A DNA stretch of 6,105 nucleotides, from assembly GCA_031285605.1 (NCBI GenBank), contig JAITVW010000146.1, forward strand, positions 1 to 6,105, given 5' to 3'. Below are positions 1 through 5,572 of this stretch, piece after piece. The DNA comes from Fusobacteriales bacterium (lineage in GTDB: Bacteria > Fusobacteriota > Fusobacteriia > Fusobacteriales > Leptotrichiaceae). Position 1 is the stretch's first letter, and every line of letters starts with the position of its first letter. The notes beneath the pieces are model-generated. The model saw nothing but the letters and a program-made list of their open reading frames with translations, did not search any database and had not been told where the DNA came from. Made by a program: the position numbers and the translations under genes.

Positions 1-458
1 TAAATGAAGGGCAGGATTTCAGAGTAATAGTAGATTATGCACATACGGATAACGGACTTGAAAATATACTGGAAACTGTGAGAAAAATGACTGAAAACAG
101 AGTAATAACAATATTCGGAGCAGGCGGAGACAGAGATAATACCAAGAGGCCGAAGATGGCAAAGGCAGCTGCAAAGTACAGCGACTTTATAATTATAACT
201 TCTGATAATCCCAGAACCGAAGATCCTGCGGAGATAACAAGACAGGTGGAAAAAGGACTCACAGATATAGATTTTCCAAAAGATAAATATACAGTAATTG
301 TAGACAGAGAACAGGCAATAAAATACGGAATAGAAATGTCAGATGCCGAAGACAGCCTTCTTATAGCAGGAAAAGGGCATGAAGATTATCAAATACTCGG
401 GCATGAAAAGATCCATTTTGACGACAGGGAACAGTCCAGAAAATATTTGAAGAAATAA
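1..458 (+). CDS. murE: MurE, UDP-MurNAc-tripeptide ligase, 3' part (5' partial)
   Basis: This is the C-terminal part (about 151 residues) of the cytoplasmic Mur ligase that adds the third, diamino-acid residue to UDP-MurNAc-L-Ala-D-Glu using ATP. The frame is already open at base 3, so the first bases belong to the gene and the start lies left of the window; the GTG at 78 is internal. Visible hallmarks in order are VDYAHT (bases 30-47), the FGAGGDRDNTKRP block soon after, SDNPR with DNPR at 204-215, and IAGKGHEDYQ with GKGHE at 369-383, then HFDDRE near the end. DNPR rather than DNPA is the signature of enzymes that add meso-diaminopimelate or a close analogue such as meso-lanthionine, not lysine; this specificity is family knowledge. 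One oddity is VDYAHTDNG where the family usually has VDYAHTPDG. The gene ends with TAA and no coding gene follows for 305 bases. Confidence 0.95.
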   Translation, partial: NEGQDFRVIVDYAHTDNGLENILETVRKMTENRVITIFGAGGDRDNTKRPKMAKAAAKYSDFIIITSDNPRTEDPAEITRQVEKGLTDIDFPKDKYTVIVDREQAIKYGIEMSDAEDSLLIAGKGHEDYQILGHEKIHFDDREQSRKYLKK

Positions 459-492
459 TTCAAAATTGTGTAATAATACCTGAAATAATCAA

Positions 493-523
493 TTGACAGA
501 TATATAAGGCAGAATTCTATAAA
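493..523 (+). promoter_or_regulatory. Candidate sigma-70-type promoter downstream of murE
   Basis: A perfect TTGACA lies at 493-498 and TATAAA at 518-523, but the 19-base spacer is longer than ideal. If used, transcription would start near 530 and read into the hairpin at 544-589 and the terminator at 609-653, giving a short RNA or an attenuated leader. The -10 overlaps the left arm of an inverted repeat (515-526). AT-rich DNA produces such matches by chance, so support is modest. Confidence 0.35.
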
Positions 524-569
524 ACACCAGAAAACACAAAAATATAAACTATATATATGTTTTATAGAA
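515..569. repeat. 12-bp perfect inverted repeat interlocked with the next one
   Basis: TTCTATAAAACA at 515-526 is the exact reverse complement of TGTTTTATAGAA at 558-569, with 31 bases between. The right arm lies almost exactly in the loop of the 544-589 hairpin, so in RNA the two pairings would form a pseudoknot or compete. The left arm covers the candidate -10 box at 518-523, so it would be in an RNA only if transcription came through from murE. It could equally be a DNA dyad for a regulator. Confidence 0.55.
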
Positions 570-589
570 AAATTATATATATAGTTTAT
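544..589 (+). repeat. 15-bp perfect AT-rich inverted repeat / hairpin
   Basis: The arm at 544-558 (ATAAACTATATATAT) is perfectly reverse complementary to 575-589, leaving a 16-base loop (559-574). T543-G590 and G559-T574 could add wobble pairs at either end. No T-tract follows directly, so it is not itself a standard terminator; a separate terminator stands 20 bases downstream. The arms are nearly all A/T, but 15 consecutive matches including the G/C position are unlikely to be pure composition. Confidence 0.6.
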
Positions 590-608
590 GCAAGTGAAAT
601 AAAGGATT

Positions 609-653
609 GCCTGTTTTGTCAAGGGGGTATTTAACAAATAGGCTCTTTTTTTT
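609..653 (+). terminator. Rho-independent terminator between murE and kdsA
   Basis: GCCT (609-612) pairs with AGGC (640-643) and TTTGT (615-619) pairs with ACAAA (634-638), separated by a small GT/T internal loop and capped by a G-rich loop. Eight T residues follow at 646-653. This would end murE transcription, or the short RNA proposed upstream, before the kdsA promoter. Confidence 0.75.
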
Positions 654-665
654 ATTGTTTGAGTA

Positions 666-674
666 TGGTAAAAT
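666..674 (+). promoter_or_regulatory. Extended -10 promoter for kdsA operon
   Basis: TGGTAAAAT is an extended -10 element (TG, one base, TAAAAT), placed directly after the terminator. The -35 region at the proper distance is only T-rich, part of the terminator tail, which extended -10 promoters tolerate. An alternative nearby pair is TTGTTT (655-660) with TACAAT (678-683) at 17-base spacing. Either gives a leader of roughly 75-85 bases before the GTG start at 764. Confidence 0.55.
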
Positions 675-703
675 TACTACAATGAAAAACACAGGTATAT
701 AGA

Positions 704-720
704 TTATATTTTAAATATAA
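704..720. repeat. 17-base AT palindrome in kdsA leader
   Basis: TTATATTT (704-711), a central T, then AAATATAA (713-720) form a perfect dyad lying just downstream of the expected kdsA transcription start and 27 bases before the Shine-Dalgarno. The position suits an operator, but it contains no G or C, so chance is a serious alternative. Confidence 0.25.
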
Positions 721-763
721 ATAGCAGGAAAAAGATAATAAGATTTCAGAGGAGGAATTTAGT

Positions 764-1609
764 GTGGAAAATTTACAAAAAGTAAAAGAAGTAAAAATAA
801 GTGATAAAATAACAATAGGGAATTCCAGAATAACCCTGCTTGCAGGACCATGCGTTATCGAATCGGAAGATCTGGTTATGGAAGTAGCGGGAAGACTAAA
901 GGAAATTACTGATAAATCTGGTATAAATTTCGTGTTTAAGTCATCTTTTGATAAGGCTAACAGGACATCAATACATGGATTCAGAGGTCCGGGGATAGAA
1001 AAAGGACTGGAAATACTGAATAAAGTCAAAGAAAAATACGGAGTTCCGCTCGTAACGGATATTCACGAGCCATGGCAGTGTGAAGTAGCAGCAAAAGTAA
1101 TAGACATTATACAGATACCGGCATTTTTATCAAGACAGACTGATCTGCTTGTAGCAGCTGCCCGGACAGGCAAAGCTGTTAATATAAAGAAAGGACAGTT
1201 TTTGGCACCTTGGGATATGAAAAATGTAGTAAGCAAGTTTGAGGAAGCAGGAAATACTAACATTATGCTTTGTGAAAGAGGAGCTTCATTCGGATATAAC
1301 AATCTGGTGGTCGATATGAGAAGTCTGCTGGAAATGAGAAAATTCGGATATCCTGTTGTTTTTGATGCTACACATTCGGTGCAGATACCGGGTGGTAAAG
1401 GAAACGCTACAGACGGAAACAGAGAATATGTTTATCCGCTGATGAAGGCAGCTGTATCAATAGGAGTAGATGCTGTATTTGCAGAGGTTCACCCTGATCC
1501 TGACAAGGGAATGTCTGACGGACCGAATATGCTGAGATTAGATGATATGGAAGAGATACTTACAAACATTTTGAAGATAGATGATTTAGTAAAGAACCAA
1601 GAAATTTAG
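764..1609 (+). CDS. kdsA: KdsA, 3-deoxy-D-manno-octulosonate 8-phosphate synthase (metal-dependent type)
   Basis: This cytoplasmic enzyme condenses phosphoenolpyruvate with arabinose 5-phosphate to give KDO-8-phosphate, the precursor of the KDO sugars of LPS; its presence implies an outer membrane. The 281-residue length is normal. The family is plain from [10 protein letters not shown] (25-34), FDKANRTS (62-69), HGFRGPG (71-77), VTDIHEP (97-103), DATHSVQ (201-207), FAEVHPDP (239-246) and DGPN (252-255). The residues matching the metal ligands of metallo-KdsA are all present: Cys30, His204, Glu241 and Asp252. Metal-free E. coli-type enzymes have Asn in place of that Cys, so this one should need a divalent metal. 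The start is GTG at 764, set by a strong AGAGGAGG at 748-755 with eight bases of spacing. It follows an extended -10 promoter and heads a three-gene run with an aminotransferase and a PEPCK-like gene. Confidence 0.95.
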   Translation: MENLQKVKEVKISDKITIGNSRITLLAGPCVIESEDLVMEVAGRLKEITDKSGINFVFKSSFDKANRTSIHGFRGPGIEKGLEILNKVKEKYGVPLVTDIHEPWQCEVAAKVIDIIQIPAFLSRQTDLLVAAARTGKAVNIKKGQFLAPWDMKNVVSKFEEAGNTNIMLCERGASFGYNNLVVDMRSLLEMRKFGYPVVFDATHSVQIPGGKGNATDGNREYVYPLMKAAVSIGVDAVFAEVHPDPDKGMSDGPNMLRLDDMEEILTNILKIDDLVKNQEI

Positions 1610-1613
1610 GAGG
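1608..1613 (+). promoter_or_regulatory. Shine-Dalgarno overlapping kdsA stop codon
   Basis: AGGAGG includes the last two bases of the kdsA TAG stop and sits six bases before the ATG at 1620. This close arrangement indicates co-transcription and probably coupled translation of kdsA and the aminotransferase gene. Confidence 0.8.
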
Positions 1614-1619
1614 AATAAG

Positions 1620-2702
1620 ATGAAAAAGAAGGTATTGCTGACACCCGGTCCCACTAATATTCCGGAAAATCTTCTCGGAGTACTGGGAACTGACATAGTA
1701 CATCACAGAAAAGCAGACTTTCATAATGTTATGAAAGAGCTGAATGAAAATTTAAAGAAGATTTTTAAGACCAAAGAGAATGTATATGTATTGACGTCAT
1801 CCGGAACCGGTGCAATGGAGGCAGCGGTAGTGAATTATTTCTCCAAAGGCGAAAAAGTACTTGTAATAAATACCGGATACTTTGGTGACAGATTCAGGAA
1901 AATAGCCGGAATCTACGGACTGGAACCGATAAATCTGGAATATGAGTTTGGTGAATCATATAAACTGGAGGATGTAAAAAAAGCTTTGGTTGAGAATCCT
2001 GACATAAAAGGAATTTTTATGACTCACAGCGAGACTTCCACAGGTGTTCTTAATAATGTAAAGGCAGTGGGGGAGCTGACCAAAGATATGGATATTCTTT
2101 TGGTAGCAGATACCATCAGTGGGCTTGTAGCAAATGATTTTGACTTTGACGGCTGGAACATAGATATAGCAGTAGCAGGAAGCCAAAAAGCATTTTTGAT
2201 ACCTCCCGGACTGGCATTTCTTGCGATGAGCCAAAAAGCAAGAAAAGCTGCGGAAAAGTCAGATATTCCCAAATATTACTTTGATATAAAACAAGCTGAA
2301 AAAGCTTTGGAAAGTAAAAGTGAAACACCTTATACCCCGGCCATAGGTCTTATAATTGCAGCAAATGTTTCCTGCAGAATTATAGTGGAAAAAGGAGTAG
2401 AGAACATAGTAAGGGAAAAGTATGAACTTAGAAAGTATATTGAGCAAAAGCTTTCCGAACTGGATTTCAAAATTCTTGTAAAGGATGAGGAAAATAGAAG
2501 TAATACTTTGATCTCTGTAGTAAAAGACGGCATAAAGATAAAAAATGTAATCAGGAGCCTTGAAGAAAGAGGCTATACAGTAACAGGAGGAAAGGGAGAT
2601 TTCGAGGACAGTCTTATGAGAGTGGGAATACTCGGGGAATTTTCCAAAGAGGATATAGATGAATTTCTTACTGTTCTTATTGAAGAGTTGGAAAAGCAGT
2701 GA
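1620..2702 (+). CDS. Class V PLP-dependent aminotransferase (alanine-glyoxylate / serine-pyruvate / aspartate type)
   Basis: This 360-residue cytoplasmic enzyme belongs to the fold-type I, class V aminotransferases that include alanine-glyoxylate, serine-pyruvate and some aspartate aminotransferases. Visible signatures are LLTPGPTNIP (6-15), HHR (28-30), SSGTGAMEAAV (60-70) for cofactor phosphate binding, VADTISG (162-168) with Asp164 expected to contact the pyridine nitrogen, GSQKAF (187-192) with Lys190 as the expected Schiff-base lysine, PPGLAF (195-200), TPYTPAI (236-242), and RVGILGEF (334-341) with Arg334 as the likely substrate-carboxylate arginine. The length is typical and nothing is broken. 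Substrate choice cannot be read from the sequence; alanine, serine and aspartate are all possible amino donors. It starts 11 bases after kdsA stops, and a PEPCK-like gene follows after 72 bases, so aspartate-oxaloacetate exchange would make metabolic sense, but that is inference from context. Confidence 0.9.
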   Translation: MKKKVLLTPGPTNIPENLLGVLGTDIVHHRKADFHNVMKELNENLKKIFKTKENVYVLTSSGTGAMEAAVVNYFSKGEKVLVINTGYFGDRFRKIAGIYGLEPINLEYEFGESYKLEDVKKALVENPDIKGIFMTHSETSTGVLNNVKAVGELTKDMDILLVADTISGLVANDFDFDGWNIDIAVAGSQKAFLIPPGLAFLAMSQKARKAAEKSDIPKYYFDIKQAEKALESKSETPYTPAIGLIIAANVSCRIIVEKGVENIVREKYELRKYIEQKLSELDFKILVKDEENRSNTLISVVKDGIKIKNVIRSLEERGYTVTGGKGDFEDSLMRVGILGEFSKEDIDEFLTVLIEELEKQ

Positions 2703-2761
2703 TCCTATATTAGTGAGAGCTTTTGAAAAAAATATAAGTATATTAAATAAAAACAAAAAAT

Positions 2762-2770
2762 AAAGGAGAG
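2762..2770 (+). promoter_or_regulatory. Ribosome binding site of the PEPCK-like gene
   Basis: AAAGGAGAG lies five bases (or a few more, counted from GGAG) upstream of the ATG at 2775 and fixes that start. The 72-base gap from 2703 to 2774 shows no convincing terminator, only a weak 6-bp AT dyad (2706-2711 with 2731-2736), and no well-spaced promoter, so read-through from kdsA and the aminotransferase is likely. Confidence 0.65.
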
Positions 2771-2774
2771 AAAT

Positions 2775-4505
2775 ATGTTAAATGAATTTTCGCTGAGCAG
2801 AGGAAGAGCAATGATAAATTTTACTCTAAAATACTGCGATACATCAGAAAAATTACTGGACAGCTACGGGTTCAGAAAAGTAGTGGAAGTTTTTGTAAAA
2901 AGGCTGAAAAAGAGAGAAGGACTAATATACAATTTTTATCTTGACGCTTTTCATACGGATGATGCTTTGAGTGATGCAATGATAGAAGTATTTAAGCTTC
3001 TTACTGTCTTTGATATAGAGGAAGTTTTGAAAGTAGATAATAAATATTCTGTATTTTTTGAGGATAAAAGTCTGTTTATAGAATTAATAGAGTTACTATA
3101 CGGGTACTGGAGAAGACTGGAAAGATTTACTATTGTAAGAAACAAAAGATTGGGAGAAGGACTGCAGAGCGTAAGATTTTCACAGGCTAATAATAACTTT
3201 AATGAACTGGTACTGGCAACATACAGAAGAATAGAAGAAACAGTAATGGGTTACAAACACAGAGTTTACAGACAGCTTAACGCAGGTGCCAATGCAGGTC
3301 TTACATTAAATGATATAAGCTGGAACTGTCCTATAGAGTATAGAGGACTAAGCAGAATTCCTTTCATAGGATCTGTAATACTTCATCCGCCTTTTATTTC
3401 TTATTCAAAAAAAAATACAAGAGAAGGATTATTCCAAAGGCATAATAAAAATCCTCTTGAGAATATAGTTCTGAATGAAGATGACTGGTTTGTTTATCCT
3501 GCTAAAGTAGGAGACCTTCTGACATTTGTATTTTTTCACAAAGACTTTATGGCACATGGTCTTACACTTGCCAACTTATTTGAGCTGGCAAAGGAAAGTG
3601 AATATATTGGTAAAAAACCTGATATGATTTACCTCTTCGGATATCCTGACGGAGAAAATGAAAAAAGAACTTTTTATTATAAAGATACAAAAAATGATAT
3701 CTTAATAGGATATGCGAATTACACAGATGAAATAGATTATTTCGGATATATGAAAAAAATGCTTTTAACACTGCATAATATCAAAAAAATTGACGAAGGT
3801 GACCTTCCAATACATGGAGCTATGGTGAATATAGTTCTTAGAAATGGAAAAGAGTCTAATATAGTAATTATGGGAGACAGCGGAGCAGGTAAATCAGAAA
3901 GTCTGGAAGCTTTTAGAACACTGAATGAAAAATATATAAAACATATGAGAATAATATTTGATGATATGGGATTCCTGAAACTGGAAAATAACGGAAAAAT
4001 AAAAGGATACGGAACAGAAATAGGGGCTTTCGTAAGGGTAGATGACCTTGAGTCTGGTTATGCATTCGAGCAGCTTGACAGAGGTATATTTACCAATCCT
4101 GACAAAATAAATGCCAGAGTTACTATTCCTGTATCTACATATGAAATAATTTCAAAAGGATATGAAGTGGATATAATACTTTATGCTAATAACTATGAGG
4201 ATGCAGAAAAGAAAATAAAATTCTTTGAAGATGTAGATCAGGCTATCAACGTATTTGAAGACGGGGCAAGAAAAGCCAAGGGTACTACGAGCGAAAAAGG
4301 TCTTGTAAAATCATACTTTGCAAATCCTTTTGGAGCTATACAGGAAAGAGAAACAAATGAAAAGCTTGTCAGGGAATATTTCCATAAAATGGCTGAACAG
4401 GGTGTGAAAATCGGAGAAATCAATACATCGCTTGCAATAGAAGGTAAGGAAAAGGACGGACCCAGAAATGCTGCTGAAGAATTATTTCAGCTTATCAATC
4501 AATAA
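2775..4505 (+). CDS. Divergent phosphoenolpyruvate carboxykinase-like (PEPCK-fold) protein
   Basis: The protein has 576 residues, slightly longer than typical ATP-dependent PEPCK (about 540). Its C-terminal half follows the PEPCK order of motifs: YMKK (325-328, matching the catalytic GEMKK lysines), LPIHG (344-348, matching the LPMHCS metal histidine, here His347), a P-loop GDSGAGKSE (367-375), an FDD acidic pair (395-397, matching IGDDE), INARVTIP (445-452, matching ENTRVSYPI with Arg448), GTTSEKG (503-509, matching GTERG), YFANPFG (514-520, matching ACFGAPF) and GEINTSL (547-553, matching LVNTGW). The P-loop wording is closer to HPr kinase (GDSGIGKSE) than to PEPCK (GLSGTGKTT); these two families share a fold. 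About 300 N-terminal residues, partly helical and basic, show no motif I recognise, including no TGRSPKDK block for oxaloacetate/PEP binding. It may be a true PEPCK making PEP from oxaloacetate with ATP, or another kinase on this fold. A strong terminator follows at once. Confidence 0.75.
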   Translation: MLNEFSLSRGRAMINFTLKYCDTSEKLLDSYGFRKVVEVFVKRLKKREGLIYNFYLDAFHTDDALSDAMIEVFKLLTVFDIEEVLKVDNKYSVFFEDKSLFIELIELLYGYWRRLERFTIVRNKRLGEGLQSVRFSQANNNFNELVLATYRRIEETVMGYKHRVYRQLNAGANAGLTLNDISWNCPIEYRGLSRIPFIGSVILHPPFISYSKKNTREGLFQRHNKNPLENIVLNEDDWFVYPAKVGDLLTFVFFHKDFMAHGLTLANLFELAKESEYIGKKPDMIYLFGYPDGENEKRTFYYKDTKNDILIGYANYTDEIDYFGYMKKMLLTLHNIKKIDEGDLPIHGAMVNIVLRNGKESNIVIMGDSGAGKSESLEAFRTLNEKYIKHMRIIFDDMGFLKLENNGKIKGYGTEIGAFVRVDDLESGYAFEQLDRGIFTNPDKINARVTIPVSTYEIISKGYEVDIILYANNYEDAEKKIKFFEDVDQAINVFEDGARKAKGTTSEKGLVKSYFANPFGAIQERETNEKLVREYFHKMAEQGVKIGEINTSLAIEGKEKDGPRNAAEELFQLINQ

Positions 4506-4520
4506 TAAAATATAGTAATA

Positions 4521-4552
4521 AAAACGGCTTTTACAGCCGTTTTGTTTTCTTT
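4521..4552 (+). terminator. Strong rho-independent terminator after the PEPCK-like gene
   Basis: AAAACGGCT (4521-4529) pairs perfectly with AGCCGTTTT (4535-4543) around a five-base loop, followed by GTTTTCTTT. The A-rich left flank makes it potentially active for both strands, but the nearest gene to use it is the one ending 16 bases upstream. It closes the kdsA transcription unit. Confidence 0.92.
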
Positions 4553-4577
4553 GTAAGAAATAAAAGCTTTAAGTTAT

Positions 4578-4589
4578 AATTTCGAAATT
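4578..4589. repeat. 12-bp palindrome upstream of lgt promoter
   Basis: AATTTCGAAATT is a perfect 12-bp palindrome about 50 bases upstream of the lgt -10 box. The position would suit an activator or repressor site. No second copy was noticed elsewhere in the window, and no regulator is encoded here. Confidence 0.22.
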
Positions 4590-4606
4590 CTGATAAAAGA
4601 TACAGC

Positions 4607-4635
4607 TTAAAAAATTAGATTTTTTGTGATATACT
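4607..4635 (+). promoter_or_regulatory. Promoter of lgt and the pyrophosphohydrolase gene
   Basis: TGATATACT at 4627-4635 is an extended -10 element (TG, one base, TATACT). TTAAAA at 4607-4612 is a four-of-six -35 match with 17-base spacing. A 7-bp inverted repeat (AAAAAAT at 4609-4615 with ATTTTTT at 4619-4625) falls in the spacer. The expected start near 4642 gives a leader of about 37 bases. Confidence 0.6.
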
Positions 4636-4668
4636 AAGATGAAAAAAATATCAGACTGACTTTAGGAT

Positions 4669-4673
4669 GGGAG
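4669..4673 (+). promoter_or_regulatory. Shine-Dalgarno deciding the lgt start
   Basis: GGGAG ends five bases before ATG 4679. The upstream in-frame ATG at 4667 overlaps it, and has only AGG touching it with no spacing, so that start is unlikely and would add just four residues. Confidence 0.7.
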
Positions 4674-4678
4674 ACAAA

Positions 4679-5563
4679 ATGAAAGCATATATAGATCTTG
4701 GTTTTATAAAAATACACTATTACAGTATTATGTATATTATTGCGTTTTTTCTTGGAATATTTATAGCCGGAAGGGATATAACAGCCAAAGAAAGAGGAAT
4801 AAAGGATAAAAAAACAATTGAGGATTTTGCATTTTGGGTAATGATATCAGGTTTGATCGGAGCAAGAGTATATTATGTTTTATTCAAACTTAGTATGTAT
4901 AAAGATAACCCGCTTTCTGTTTTTGCAGTGTGGGAAGGTGGACTTGCGATACACGGCGGAATTATAGGAGCGTTTATAGGAGCCTGTATATTTGCCAAAA
5001 AGAAGAAAATGAATTTATGGGTACTTACGGATATGGGAGTGGGACCTTTATTAATAGGACAGGCAATAGGAAGAATAGGAAACTATGCCAATGGCGAAAT
5101 AGAAGGAGTTCCTACATTTACACCATGGAAAGTGATTTTGAACGGAAATTTTGAACAATGGTGGGCACAGTATCAGTCTATGTCTATGGAGATGCAGTCA
5201 AAGTTTAAGGAACTGGTTCCTTGGGGAATAGTTTTCCCGAGCGGGACTCCTGCAGGTGCCAGCTTTCCGAACTTTCCTCTGCATCCGGCTATGTTTTACG
5301 AATCTATCCTTAATGTAATAGGTTTTTTGCTGCTTTGGTTTTATTTCAGGAAAAAAAGATATAATCCGGGTGTACTTTCGATGATTTATCTGATTATGTA
5401 TGCTCTGATAAGAAGCTTTGTGAGTTTTTTCAGAGTGGAAGATCTGTCATTTTTCGGAATCATAAAAGCACCGCACCTGATAAGTATAATAATGTTAATT
5501 TTAGCAGTGACAGGAATAAAGTATTTTAATAAAGATAATACTGAAAAAGATTCATCAAAATAG
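4679..5563 (+). CDS. lgt: Lgt, prolipoprotein diacylglyceryl transferase
   Basis: Lgt is the inner-membrane enzyme that moves diacylglycerol from phosphatidylglycerol to the lipobox cysteine of prolipoproteins, the first step of lipoprotein maturation. From the ATG at 4679 it has 294 residues and about seven hydrophobic segments (near 14-32, 51-69, 83-106, 114-136, 205-224, 233-251, 265-283). Family motifs are GARVYYVLF (61-69), WEGGLAIHGG (85-94, His92), the Lgt signature GRIGNYANGEIEG (131-143, with Arg132, Asn135, Glu140, Gly143), HPAMFYE (202-208) and YALIRSFVSFFR (241-252). In the last, Tyr241 and Arg245 match E. coli Tyr235 and Arg239, but the position of E. coli Glu243 is Ser249. The start at 4679 is preferred over the in-frame ATG at 4667 because GGGAG (4669-4673) is properly spaced only for 4679, and translation then begins MKAYIDLG. 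The next gene's ribosome site overlaps the stop. Confidence 0.95.
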   Translation: MKAYIDLGFIKIHYYSIMYIIAFFLGIFIAGRDITAKERGIKDKKTIEDFAFWVMISGLIGARVYYVLFKLSMYKDNPLSVFAVWEGGLAIHGGIIGAFIGACIFAKKKKMNLWVLTDMGVGPLLIGQAIGRIGNYANGEIEGVPTFTPWKVILNGNFEQWWAQYQSMSMEMQSKFKELVPWGIVFPSGTPAGASFPNFPLHPAMFYESILNVIGFLLLWFYFRKKRYNPGVLSMIYLIMYALIRSFVSFFRVEDLSFFGIIKAPHLISIIMLILAVTGIKYFNKDNTEKDSSK

Positions 5564-5566
5564 GAG
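5562..5566 (+). promoter_or_regulatory. Shine-Dalgarno overlapping lgt stop codon
   Basis: AGGAG shares bases with the lgt TAG stop (5561-5563) and precedes ATG 5573 by six bases. This ties the pyrophosphohydrolase gene to lgt as one transcription unit with probable translational coupling. Confidence 0.8.
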
Positions 5567-5572
5567 ATAAAT

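Larger units (their letters stand above)
530..653 (+). ncRNA. Possible short structured RNA or attenuator leader
   Basis: The stretch from the predicted start of the 493-523 promoter to the end of the 609-653 terminator would make an RNA of about 120 bases. It carries one long AT hairpin (544-589) followed by a terminator hairpin and U-tract, and contains no credible reading frame with a ribosome site. I match it to no known RNA family. It may simply be the 3' untranslated end of the murE transcript. Confidence is low and the claim rests only on layout. Confidence 0.22.

Noticed and set aside
389..637. 82-codon minus-strand open frame across the murE end and spacer
   Set aside because: It overlaps the well-supported MurE end, is rich in Tyr, Phe and Ile as expected from antisense AT-rich DNA, resembles no protein, and runs through the terminator.
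684..701. Tiny leader peptide frame (six codons) before kdsA
   Set aside because: No ribosome binding site precedes it and the predicted transcript starts at about the same place; no attenuation hairpin follows it.
2706..2736. Terminator between the aminotransferase and PEPCK-like genes
   Set aside because: Only a 6-bp all-A/T dyad with no T-tract; too weak to end transcription.
2259..2756. 165-codon minus-strand open frame opposite the aminotransferase gene
   Set aside because: It is fully antisense to a clearly coding gene, with Phe/Tyr/Ile-biased composition and no family motifs, so it is a shadow of the opposite strand.
4667..4678. Upstream in-frame ATG for lgt
   Set aside because: The good Shine-Dalgarno GGGAG overlaps this codon and is spaced for ATG 4679; nothing suitable stands before 4667.
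4930..5154. 74-codon + strand frame inside lgt
   Set aside because: It lies out of frame within the conserved Lgt core and has no ribosome site or recognisable motif.
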